Below are positions 54,767 through 62,541 of a stretch of DNA of 64,000 nucleotides, piece by piece. How positions within the stretch are numbered: position 1 is the first letter of the stretch; every line of letters starts with the position of its first letter. The stretch comes from Microvirga sp052114605 (lineage in GTDB: Bacteria; Pseudomonadota; Alphaproteobacteria; Rhizobiales; Beijerinckiaceae), in NCBI RefSeq assembly GCF_052114605.1, contig NZ_JBFRFB010000005.1, positions 248,001 through 312,000 of the forward strand. The letters run 5' to 3'. The notes under the pieces were generated by a model. That model saw only the letters and a list, made by a program, of their open reading frames with translations. It had not been told where the DNA came from and ran no database searches. A program made the translations under genes and the position numbers.

Positions 54767-55804
54767 GTGAACGAGCGTCCCACCAAAGCGATTCTGCGCG
54801 TCCTGAACGGCGAACCGGTCTGGCCTCTTCCGATCTGGATCATGCGTCAGGCCGGCCGCTATCTGCCGGAATATCGGGAGACCCGGAAACAGGCAGGTTC
54901 CTTTCTCGACCTCTGCTACAATCCGAAGCTTGCCGAGGAGGTAACGTTACAGCCGATTAGACGGTTCCAATTCGACGCCTCGATCCTGTTCTCGGACATT
55001 CTCGTCATTCCTCACGCTCTCGGCCAGGATGTGCGCTTCGTCGAGAATGAGGGACCGAAACTCGATCCGGTCACCTCGCAGGAGGATTTTAAGAGGCTTG
55101 CCGATGAATTGCCGCTGGAGCGGCTGGAGCCCGTCTTCGAGACGCTGGATCGTCTGAAGTCGTCGCTGCCGAAGGAAACAACGCTTCTGGGCTTCTGCGG
55201 GGCACCCTGGACGGTCGCGAGCTATATGATCGCGGGCAAGGGCACCCCGGACCAAGCACCGGCCCGGCTGGCCGCCTATCGCGATCCGTCCTTCATGGAC
55301 GGGCTCATTGACCGGCTGGTGACCGCCTCGACCGCCTATCTCATCCGCCAGATCGATGCCGGCGCGGAAGCGGTGCAGATTTTCGAGAGCTTCGGCTCGG
55401 CGCTGCCGCCTGCTCTGTTCGACCGCCTGTCCCTCAACCCGATCCGCCGGATGGTGGAAGGTTTGAAGGCCGCCCGGCCCCAGGCCAAGGTGATCGTTTT
55501 CGTGCGCGGTGGTGGGGCGAACCTCCACCGCTTCGCATCGGCCGGGATCGGCGACGGGCTTGCCCTCGACTGGACCCTCGACCCGGCCCTCGTGCTGCCG
55601 ACCCTGCCGCAGACCGTCGCGACCCAGGGCAATCTCGATCCGCTGGCGCTGATCGCCGGCGGCGAACCCCTGGAGCAGGGGATCGACCACATTTTGAGTG
55701 CGGTGCGTGGGCGTCCGCATATCTTCAATCTCGGCCATGGTATCCTGCCGGAAACGCCGACCGCTCACGTCGAGCAGATGATCGCTCGCGTGAGGGGAGC
55801 CTAA
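54767..55804 (+). CDS. hemE: Uroporphyrinogen decarboxylase HemE
   Basis: The 345-aa enzyme converts uroporphyrinogen III to coproporphyrinogen III. WIMRQAGRYLPEYRETR (residues 24-40) contains the substrate-binding arginines, and FSDILVIPHALGQDV (near 77) the catalytic aspartate; GFCGAPWTVASYMIAG is also present. GTG 54767 is preceded by GAGAGG. It borders the putative origin, so its transcription probably passes out of oriC, as in Caulobacter. hemJ follows after three bases. Confidence 0.96.
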   Translation: MNERPTKAILRVLNGEPVWPLPIWIMRQAGRYLPEYRETRKQAGSFLDLCYNPKLAEEVTLQPIRRFQFDASILFSDILVIPHALGQDVRFVENEGPKLDPVTSQEDFKRLADELPLERLEPVFETLDRLKSSLPKETTLLGFCGAPWTVASYMIAGKGTPDQAPARLAAYRDPSFMDGLIDRLVTASTAYLIRQIDAGAEAVQIFESFGSALPPALFDRLSLNPIRRMVEGLKAARPQAKVIVFVRGGGANLHRFASAGIGDGLALDWTLDPALVLPTLPQTVATQGNLDPLALIAGGEPLEQGIDHILSAVRGRPHIFNLGHGILPETPTAHVEQMIARVRGA

Positions 55805-55807
55805 AAC

Positions 55808-56233
55808 ATGCTGTATCTCTGGCTGAAAGCGTTTCACGTCATCGCCGTCGTCGCCTGGATGGCCGGCATGCTCTATCTGCCGCGGCTCTTCGTCTATCAT
55901 TGCGAGGCGCAAAAGGGCTCGATCCAGTCCGAGACCTTCAAGATCATGGAGCGCCGGCTGCTCAAGGCGATCATCAACCCGGCGATGATCGTCACCTGGG
56001 TGCTCGGCCTTTATCTGCTCTGGGATGGCGGCTGGTACAAATCCGGTTGGATGCACGCCAAGATCGCCCTCGTGCTGATCCTCTCGGGTCTGCACGGCGT
56101 CTATGTGCGTCGCCTGAAGGACTTCGCCGCCGACAAGAACACCAAGCCGGCGAAGTACTACCGCATCCTCAACGAGGTCCCGACGGTGCTGATGATCGGC
56201 ATAGTGATCCTGGTGATCGTGAAGCCGTTCTAG
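55808..56233 (+). CDS. hemJ: Protoporphyrinogen IX oxidase HemJ
   Basis: The 141-aa inner-membrane protein has four helices and the HemJ features LKAFHVIAVVAWMAGMLYLPR (His10 and Arg26 in the first segment) and WMHAKIALVLILSGLHG. HemJ carries heme and oxidises protoporphyrinogen IX, replacing HemG/HemY in most alphaproteobacteria. Its coupling to hemE fits a shared heme pathway. Confidence 0.94.
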   Translation: MLYLWLKAFHVIAVVAWMAGMLYLPRLFVYHCEAQKGSIQSETFKIMERRLLKAIINPAMIVTWVLGLYLLWDGGWYKSGWMHAKIALVLILSGLHGVYVRRLKDFAADKNTKPAKYYRILNEVPTVLMIGIVILVIVKPF

Positions 56234-56237
56234 ATCA

Positions 56238-56672
56238 ATGCTCAGCTGGATCAGGATTATAACAACTGTCTTGGTTATGGCTTTTGTCGGAGGGCCGACA
56301 GAAGCCTTTGTGTCTATGTTTCCGATCAACGGATTTATACCATCGAGCGGAGAGACAATTACAGGGCGTTATGTAATCTCAGATTATATTTCTAATCCTG
56401 AGAGGATAGATATTTTTGTTGGAGATCAAAATTGCAGAGGTCTACTTCGTTACAATTATAATGGCGGAGCTTCAGGCTCGTTCACTTGTAAGGACGGTAG
56501 AAAAGCCACCTTCGAAACCCGAATAAATGGGTTCTTTGTTTTAAAATCGAGTTCGAACGGCCAAAGCTCCCCTCAATTCTCTCTTGCGGGCCAGGGTCAA
56601 ATTGACGGATCTCCCTTCACCATCGAATTTAACATGGTCCTTTCTATCCCCTCCGTGTTCTGGTGGCCCTGA
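56238..56672 (+). CDS. Hypothetical secreted protein between hemJ and rho
   Basis: I do not recognise this 144-aa protein. Residues 1-23 look like a signal peptide (hydrophobic run ending PTEA). The mature part is rich in Asn, Gly, Ser and aromatic residues, is probably all-beta, and has two cysteines (near 66 and 83) that could form a disulfide. G+C is much lower than in hemJ and rho (many ATA, ATT, TTT codons), which points to acquisition. It starts four bases after hemJ. Confidence 0.55.
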   Translation: MLSWIRIITTVLVMAFVGGPTEAFVSMFPINGFIPSSGETITGRYVISDYISNPERIDIFVGDQNCRGLLRYNYNGGASGSFTCKDGRKATFETRINGFFVLKSSSNGQSSPQFSLAGQGQIDGSPFTIEFNMVLSIPSVFWWP

Positions 56673-56699
56673 TCGATTTTTATTCTGACGCCAAACCTC

Positions 56700-56728
56700 T
56701 TGAGAAATCCCGCGAACGCGGCTATAAA
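56700..56728 (+). promoter_or_regulatory. Sigma-70-type promoter for rho
   Basis: TTGAGA (56700-56705) and TATAAA (56723-56728) are separated by exactly 17 bp, a near-consensus promoter. The start would be near 56735, giving rho a leader of about 155 nt with several C-rich runs. Long leaders allow Rho to terminate its own transcript in other bacteria; that is inference here. Confidence 0.6.
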
Positions 56729-56889
56729 GGCGTTCTCTTCCATAAAAGACAGGTTGCGCTGCACGGGGGCCTACATGGCTCTTAAAAACAGTCACTCTTC
56801 GTGAGCTGGGCGGCCCTGTCGAACATTTCCCCGATCTCCCCCGCGCACAGTGAACCTGCCCGCGCTTTTACCTCCGAGAGTGTTCCCCG

Positions 56890-58155
56890 ATGAGGGAAAT
56901 CAAACTTCAAGACCTGAAATCCAAATCCGCCACCGAACTCATCACCTTCGCCGAGGAGCTCGAGGTCGAGAACGCGAGCACGATGCGCAAGCAGGAGCTC
57001 ATGTTCGCCATCCTCAAGCAGCTCGCTGCCCGTGAGGTGGAGATCATCGGTGCGGGCGTCGTCGAGGTGCTGCAGGACGGCTTCGGCTTCCTCCGCTCGG
57101 CCGATTCGAATTACCTGCCGGGACCTGACGACATCTACGTGTCGCCCTCGCAGATCCGGAAATTCGGCCTGCGCACTGGCGATACGGTGGATGGCCCGAT
57201 TCGCGGACCCAAAGAAGGCGAGCGCTATTTCGCGCTTCTCAAGGTCAACACCATCAATTTCGAGGACCCGGAGAATATCCGGCACAAGGTTCATTTCGAT
57301 AACCTGACGCCGCTCTTCCCGACCGAGCGCTTCAAGCTCGAGATCGACGATCCGACGCGCAAGGATTTCTCGCCGCGCATCATCGACATCGTGTCGCCCA
57401 TCGGTAAGGGCCAGCGTGCGCTGATCGTCGCGCCGCCGCGCACCGGTAAGACGGTTCTGATGCAGAACGTGGCGCAGTCGATCACCACCAATCATCCCGA
57501 GTGCTACCTCATCGTGCTGCTCATCGACGAGCGCCCCGAGGAAGTGACCGACATGCAGCGCTCCGTGAAGGGCGAGGTCGTGGCCTCCACCTTCGACGAG
57601 CCGGCGACCCGCCATGTGCAGGTGGCCGAGATGGTGATCGAGAAGGCCAAGCGCCTGGTGGAGCATGGCCGCGACGTGGTCATCCTGCTCGACTCGATCA
57701 CCCGTCTGGGCCGCGCCTACAACACGGTGGTTCCGTCCTCCGGCAAGGTGCTGACCGGCGGTGTCGACGCCAACGCGCTCCAGCGCCCGAAGCGCTTCTT
57801 CGGTGCTGCCCGTAACATCGAGGAGGGCGGTTCGCTCACCATCATCGCGACGGCGCTCATCGATACCGGCTCGCGCATGGACGAAGTGATCTTCGAAGAG
57901 TTCAAGGGCACCGGCAACTCGGAAATCATCCTTGACCGCAAGGTCGCCGACAAGCGCACCTTCCCGGCTATCGACATCACCCGCTCCGGCACTCGTAAGG
58001 AAGAGCTGCTGGTGCCGAGCGATACGCTCAAGAAGATGTATGTGCTGCGCCGCATCCTCAACCCGATGGGCACGGTGGACGCCATCGAGTTCCTGCTCGA
58101 CAAGCTCCGTCAGACCAAGTCGAACCAGGAATTCTTCGACTCGATGAACACGTAA
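56890..58155 (+). CDS. rho: Transcription termination factor Rho
   Basis: The 421-aa hexameric RNA helicase has an N-terminal RNA-binding OSB-fold domain (residues about 50-120; GFGFLRSADSNYLPGPDDIYVS), Walker A APPRTGKTVLMQNV near 180, Walker B VVILLDSITRLGRAYN near 262, and the Q/R loops of the secondary RNA site downstream. Length is normal with no insertion. The ribosome site is weak (GAGAG), consistent with translational or autogenous control. Confidence 0.97.
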   Translation: MREIKLQDLKSKSATELITFAEELEVENASTMRKQELMFAILKQLAAREVEIIGAGVVEVLQDGFGFLRSADSNYLPGPDDIYVSPSQIRKFGLRTGDTVDGPIRGPKEGERYFALLKVNTINFEDPENIRHKVHFDNLTPLFPTERFKLEIDDPTRKDFSPRIIDIVSPIGKGQRALIVAPPRTGKTVLMQNVAQSITTNHPECYLIVLLIDERPEEVTDMQRSVKGEVVASTFDEPATRHVQVAEMVIEKAKRLVEHGRDVVILLDSITRLGRAYNTVVPSSGKVLTGGVDANALQRPKRFFGAARNIEEGGSLTIIATALIDTGSRMDEVIFEEFKGTGNSEIILDRKVADKRTFPAIDITRSGTRKEELLVPSDTLKKMYVLRRILNPMGTVDAIEFLLDKLRQTKSNQEFFDSMNT

Positions 58156-58193
58156 TCGGAATACCTGATCGCCGAACTATTCGGCTGCCATCG

Positions 58194-58224
58194 CCCCATC
58201 CTCCGCGCGGAGGGTGGGGTTTTT
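58194..58224 (+). terminator. Intrinsic terminator after rho
   Basis: An 11-bp stem CCCCATCCTCC / GGAGGGTGGGG (one G-T pair) with tetraloop GCGC and five Ts, 38 bp after the rho stop. Confidence 0.85.
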
Positions 58225-58340
58225 GTTTGAGTGGTTCCGATGTGATCCGGAGGCCTCAAAATACATCCCGGCAAAGTTCGCCTTGCCCCATGTCCATGCC
58301 TGGCAGAAGATTGCGCATCAGCGCGACTTCCGGTGAATTC

Positions 58341-58868
58341 ATGTCCGACCTTGAACTCGATGCCATCGATCTGCGGATCCTGAGCGCCCTGCAATCGGAT
58401 GGGCGGCTGACCAATCAGGAACTGGCGGATCAGGTCGGCCTGTCGCCTTCACCCTGTTTGCGGCGCGTCCGCCGGTTGGAAAAGGACGGTTACATCCGCA
58501 CCTATCGCGCGGTCCTGGATCGGGATTCGGTGGGCCTCGGGCTGACCATCTTCGTGGACATCAAGATGGTAAAGCATTCACGGGAAAACGCCGCCGCTCT
58601 CCGGGATGCATTGATCGCGATGCCGGAAGTGGTGGCCTGCCACATGGTGTCCGGTAATGCCGATTTCATCGCCGAGATCGTTGTGTCGGATCTCAAGACC
58701 TACGAGCGCTTTCTGACCGACCAGCTTCTCACTCTGCCGATGATCGGTGACATTCGGTCGAGCTTTTCCCTCACTCGCGTGAAGTCGGACGGCGCGCTGC
58801 CGCTCACCCATCTCAAGCGCGAACTCGCCGGCGAGAAGGTGCGCGAGCTTCTCAAGCATCGGTCGTGA
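58341..58868 (+). CDS. Lrp/AsnC-family regulator
   Basis: The 175-aa protein has an N-terminal winged HTH (AIDLRILSALQSDGRLTNQELA and LSPSPCLRRVRRLEKDGYI, residues 7-55) and a C-terminal RAM ligand-binding domain (about 70-145). ATG 58341 is used; the in-frame upstream extension to 58227 is not conserved in character. Likely a local or global regulator of amino-acid metabolism; effector unknown. Confidence 0.88.
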   Translation: MSDLELDAIDLRILSALQSDGRLTNQELADQVGLSPSPCLRRVRRLEKDGYIRTYRAVLDRDSVGLGLTIFVDIKMVKHSRENAAALRDALIAMPEVVACHMVSGNADFIAEIVVSDLKTYERFLTDQLLTLPMIGDIRSSFSLTRVKSDGALPLTHLKRELAGEKVRELLKHRS

Positions 58869-58884
58869 GGTCATTGTTGATGCT

Positions 58885-60909
58885 CTAGGAATCCTGGTAT
58901 GGGGCGACCGCTATCATCTCCATGACCTGAACCTTCAGGGCCTCCGATGTCGTGACGGGGAGCGAGCAGCGCTGACCGGCGCAGACGAGAGCCTGCGCGT
59001 TCTCGCTCGAGGAGGCGAGGGCGCTTGCCGGGTGGTTCGGGCCCACGCTCTCTCCTGGCTGAAGCCGGCGGGTGCTGCGGTCGAGATAGGGCACCCGCAG
59101 CGCTGCATCGTAAAGAGCATCTGCTTTGTTTCCCGTGACGAGAATGGTGAGGCCCCGCAGATGCAGATCGAGGGCATTGAGGATCGAGGTATGACCGAGC
59201 GGCGACGACCGCGCGATGCCCAGAAGCTGGGACAGAACCTCGCCCGCCCGCTCGTGATCGGCTTGCGTCTCGGTGATCCGGGCAAGCCGCACGAGGGCTT
59301 CGGCAAAGACACCATTGGCGTTGGGCACCGCCTCGTCATGGGTCGGCTGTGGACGCACCACGAGCGGATCGGCGCTTCTCGCCGTCATCGCCAAAGACCC
59401 ACCGTCCTCGATCATGAATTCCGCCAGCAGCACATCGCGCCAGGTTTGCGCATCCCGCAGATAGGAGACGTCGCCCGTCGCTTCGAACAGCGCGAGGGCA
59501 GCCCGCATCATCGCAGCGTGATCGAGGGCGAAGCCGGGGAAGATGAGCGAGCCGCCACGCCATGAATGACCGAGCATCCCATCCCGGTTCATCGACTGGC
59601 GAATGAACCGATAGGCCCGTTCTGCAAGTCCGATCCAGTCCGGCCGGTCGAGGAGGGGAACGGCGCGCACCAGGGCCGCGATCATCAGCCCGTTCCAATC
59701 GGCCAGCACCTTGTCGTCGAGGCCCGGGCGCACGCGTCCTGCACGCCGCTCCAGCAGCTTGGCCCGCATGATTGCAAGCCGCTCTTCGATCGGGGGAGGG
59801 GCTTCTCCGGTGATCAGACGGTTAGGGATGTTGTGGCCTTCGAAGTTTCCCTCACCCGTGATGTCGTAGACCTTGGCGAAGAAGGCGGCATCATCCTCGC
59901 CCAGCACTTCGCGGATGTCACTGAGGCTCCAGACATAGAAGCGTCCCTCCTCGCCTTCCGAATCCGCGTCCAAACTCGAAGCGAAGGCACCCTCGGGTGT
60001 CACCATCTCCCGTTCGATCCACGTGACGATGCCTTCCGCCGCATCCCGGAACAGAGCACGTCCCGTCTCCGCATAGGCCAGCCCATAGAGTTCCAGCAGC
60101 TGCGCATTGTCGTAGAGCATCTTCTCGAAATGCGGCACGAGCCAACGCTCATCCACGGAGTAACGGGCAAAGCCTCCGCCGAGATGATCGCGGATGCCGC
60201 CGAGGGCCATTCGCTCCATCGTCAGGAGGAAGCGCTGGCGTGCCTCGATATCGCCTGTGCGCCGCACATAGCGGATGAGGTATTCGAGGATCGGCGGGTT
60301 GGGGAACTTCGGCGCGCCCTGGAGGCCACCGTTCTCGGGATCGATGAGCTCCGTCAGCCGCAGGCCCATGCGGTCGAGATCCGCCGGGGCCAGGGTGCCT
60401 CCGTCGCCCTCGGTTCCCTTGGCGAGATGCTGCTTCAAGGCGTCCCGATTCTTGAGAATGCGTTCCGGCTCCGCATGATAGAGGCGGCTGATCTCCTGAA
60501 GCACCTGGGTGAAACCGGGCCGGCCGAACTTCGGGTCCTTCGGAAAATAGGTTCCGCCCCAGAACGGCTCGCCCTCCGGCGTCAGGAACATGGTGAGCGG
60601 CCAGCCGCCCTGTTCGCCGAGGAGGTGGAGGGCGCTCATATAGACATGGTCCACATCGGGCCGCTCCTCCCGGTCCACCTTGATGTTGACGTAGAGCTCG
60701 TTCATCACCGCCGCCACACCTAAGTCCTCGAAGCTCTCATGCGCCATCACGTGACACCAATGGCAGGCGGCATAGCCGATGGAGATCAGCACCGGCTTGT
60801 TCAGCCGCTTCGCCTCCGCCAGGGCGTCCGGCCCCCATTCCCACCAATGGACAGGATTGTCCTTGTGCTGCAGGAGATAGGGAGAGCTGGCATTCGCGAG
60901 GCGATTCAT
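58885..60909 (-). CDS. Thioredoxin-domain protein of the YyaL/DUF255 family
   Basis: The 674-aa protein has an N-terminal thioredoxin-like domain with YAACHWCHVMAHESFED (residues 45-61; CxxC motif), then an (alpha/alpha)6-barrel like those of N-acylglucosamine epimerases (about 200-600). Bacterial YyaL and animal SPATA20 share this layout, and the function is unknown. ATG 60909 gives the conserved MNRLANASSPYLLQH. It is divergent from mnmE and convergent with the Lrp-type gene. Confidence 0.88.
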   Translation of the reverse strand: MNRLANASSPYLLQHKDNPVHWWEWGPDALAEAKRLNKPVLISIGYAACHWCHVMAHESFEDLGVAAVMNELYVNIKVDREERPDVDHVYMSALHLLGEQGGWPLTMFLTPEGEPFWGGTYFPKDPKFGRPGFTQVLQEISRLYHAEPERILKNRDALKQHLAKGTEGDGGTLAPADLDRMGLRLTELIDPENGGLQGAPKFPNPPILEYLIRYVRRTGDIEARQRFLLTMERMALGGIRDHLGGGFARYSVDERWLVPHFEKMLYDNAQLLELYGLAYAETGRALFRDAAEGIVTWIEREMVTPEGAFASSLDADSEGEEGRFYVWSLSDIREVLGEDDAAFFAKVYDITGEGNFEGHNIPNRLITGEAPPPIEERLAIMRAKLLERRAGRVRPGLDDKVLADWNGLMIAALVRAVPLLDRPDWIGLAERAYRFIRQSMNRDGMLGHSWRGGSLIFPGFALDHAAMMRAALALFEATGDVSYLRDAQTWRDVLLAEFMIEDGGSLAMTARSADPLVVRPQPTHDEAVPNANGVFAEALVRLARITETQADHERAGEVLSQLLGIARSSPLGHTSILNALDLHLRGLTILVTGNKADALYDAALRVPYLDRSTRRLQPGESVGPNHPASALASSSENAQALVCAGQRCSLPVTTSEALKVQVMEMIAVAPYQDS

Positions 60910-61032
60910 CGATGTGTCTCTCAGGCCGCGAGTTCGCGGGCTTGATCGATTCGGACCTGAACCGATCCTTGCTCCATCTCGCGTCAACGCTTCATCAACC
61001 ATCAAGTCCCTTAAACCCCAGAGGTTCAAGTC

Positions 61033-62343
61033 ATGCGTTCGGATGACACCATCTTCGCCACTGCCTCCGGTTACGGCCGGGCCGCCGTGTGCCTCATCCG
61101 GATCAGCGGACCAGCCAGCCGTTTGGTTTTGGAGACCCTGGGTGGAAGTCTTCCTACGCCGCGCCAGGCCGCCGTCCGCATCCTGCGTGAGCCAGGCACG
61201 GGAGAACCCTTAGACCAGGCCCTCGTTCTCTGGATGCCGGGACCGAAGAGCTTTACCGGCGAGGATCAGGCCGAGCTGCATATCCATGGCGGTCTCGCCA
61301 CCCGCGCAGCGGTGCTCCGCGCCCTCGGCTCAATCCCCGGATGCCGCCCGGCGCAAGCGGGAGAGTTCACCCGCCGGGCCTTCCTTAATGGCCGCATGGA
61401 CCTCTCCCAGGTCGAGGGTCTCGCCGACGTGATCGACGCTGAGACCGAGGCGCAGCGGCGCCAAGCCATGCTCCAGCTCGAAGGCCGTCTCGGCAACGCC
61501 GCCGAGAGCTGGCGCGAAGGCATCCTCCAGGTCCTCGCTCTTCTGGAAGCGAGCCTCGATTTCTCGGACGAGGGCGATGTGCCCGAGGATCTGGAGGCCG
61601 ATATCCTGGCGCGTATCGACCGGCTTCAGGACGAGATCGGTCGGGCATTGTCCAACCGCAGCGGCGAACGTTTGCGTGAGGGGCTGACTGTCGTTCTCGC
61701 CGGACCGCCCAATGCAGGCAAGTCGACCCTTCTCAATGCTCTGGCCCAGCGAGACGTGGCGATCGTCTCCCCCATCGCCGGGACCACCCGCGATGTGATC
61801 GAGGTGCGATGTGATCTGGCCGGTCTCCCAGTGATCATCGTCGACACGGCGGGCCTGCGGGAGAGCGGCGACCTGATCGAGCAGGAGGGCGTATCCCGCG
61901 CCCGCGCCCGCGCTCAGGATGCGGATCTCGTCTTGTGGCTCGTTCCGCCGGATGGTGCCGTGACCGGTGCACCGCTCTCCCGCCGTTTGTTGAAGGTCGG
62001 AACCAAGGCTGATTTGAATCGGGTCCGGCACGATTGCGATCTTCTTGTCTCCGCCGCGACCGGGGAGGGGATTCCCGATCTTATCGACCGTCTTCAGGTG
62101 GAAGCGGAAGAAGCCATGAGCCAGGGGGATGCCATTCTCACTCGCGAGCGCCATCGAAAGGCCCTGGAGCGGGCGCATGCCTGCCTCGTGAATGGACGTG
62201 AGCTTCTTGCGACCGCCGGCCCCTTGGAATTGGCGGCTGAAGAGGTTCGTCTTGCTTCGAGGGCTGTTGGGGAAATCACCGGACGGGTCGATGTCGAGGA
62301 TGTTCTCGACCGGCTCTTCTCCAGCTTCTGCATTGGCAAGTAA
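61033..62343 (+). CDS. mnmE: tRNA uridine-34 modification GTPase MnmE (TrmE)
   Basis: The 436-aa protein has an N-terminal folate-binding domain (1-118; DTIFATASGYGRAAV), a helical domain, a G domain near 215-370 (GPPNAGKSTLLNAL, IAGTTRDVIE, DTAGLRES) and the C-terminal CIGK motif whose Cys is catalytic. With MnmG it makes 5-aminomethyl or carboxymethylaminomethyl uridine at tRNA position 34. Its partner gene follows after a 198-bp control region containing parS. Confidence 0.97.
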   Translation: MRSDDTIFATASGYGRAAVCLIRISGPASRLVLETLGGSLPTPRQAAVRILREPGTGEPLDQALVLWMPGPKSFTGEDQAELHIHGGLATRAAVLRALGSIPGCRPAQAGEFTRRAFLNGRMDLSQVEGLADVIDAETEAQRRQAMLQLEGRLGNAAESWREGILQVLALLEASLDFSDEGDVPEDLEADILARIDRLQDEIGRALSNRSGERLREGLTVVLAGPPNAGKSTLLNALAQRDVAIVSPIAGTTRDVIEVRCDLAGLPVIIVDTAGLRESGDLIEQEGVSRARARAQDADLVLWLVPPDGAVTGAPLSRRLLKVGTKADLNRVRHDCDLLVSAATGEGIPDLIDRLQVEAEEAMSQGDAILTRERHRKALERAHACLVNGRELLATAGPLELAAEEVRLASRAVGEITGRVDVEDVLDRLFSSFCIGK

Positions 62344-62372
62344 GCGCCGGTCTGGCCCGGTAAGGATAAAGC

Positions 62373-62429
62373 GAATCTGTGAGACTCTTCTCGCAGCCTG
62401 TTCACGAATCGGTTGATTGGTGCTGAATC
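62373..62429. promoter_or_regulatory. Cluster of four GANTC methylation sites upstream of mnmG
   Basis: GAATC at 62373, GACTC at 62383, GAATC at 62406 and GAATC at 62425 fall within 57 bp. GANTC is the target of the cell-cycle methylase CcrM; promoters with such sites are controlled through GcrA in Caulobacter. The next bases also contain a direct repeat AGCCTGTG (62440, 62451). Confidence 0.6.
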
Positions 62430-62480
62430 CAATCTGCACAGCCTGTGGAGAGCCTGTGTGGAAGCAGTGGAGAGCGCCGA

Positions 62481-62496
62481 TGTTTCACGTGAAACA
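62481..62496. other. parS centromere site (ParB binding)
   Basis: TGTTTCACGTGAAACA is a perfect match to the universal 16-bp parS palindrome. It lies 45 bp upstream of mnmG, the gene that in most alphaproteobacteria is followed by rsmG, parA and parB, and about 7.9 kb from the putative oriC. ParB loading here would direct origin segregation. Confidence 0.95.
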
Positions 62497-62541
62497 ATTT
62501 GCCCTTTTGACCTCTTCCAGGCGAGGACCTAGACCCCTGCC

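Noticed and set aside
55829..55838. GTTTCACGTC in hemJ as a second parS
   Set aside because: Only one half of the palindrome matches; the other half (GAAACA) is absent and the bases encode conserved HemJ residues.
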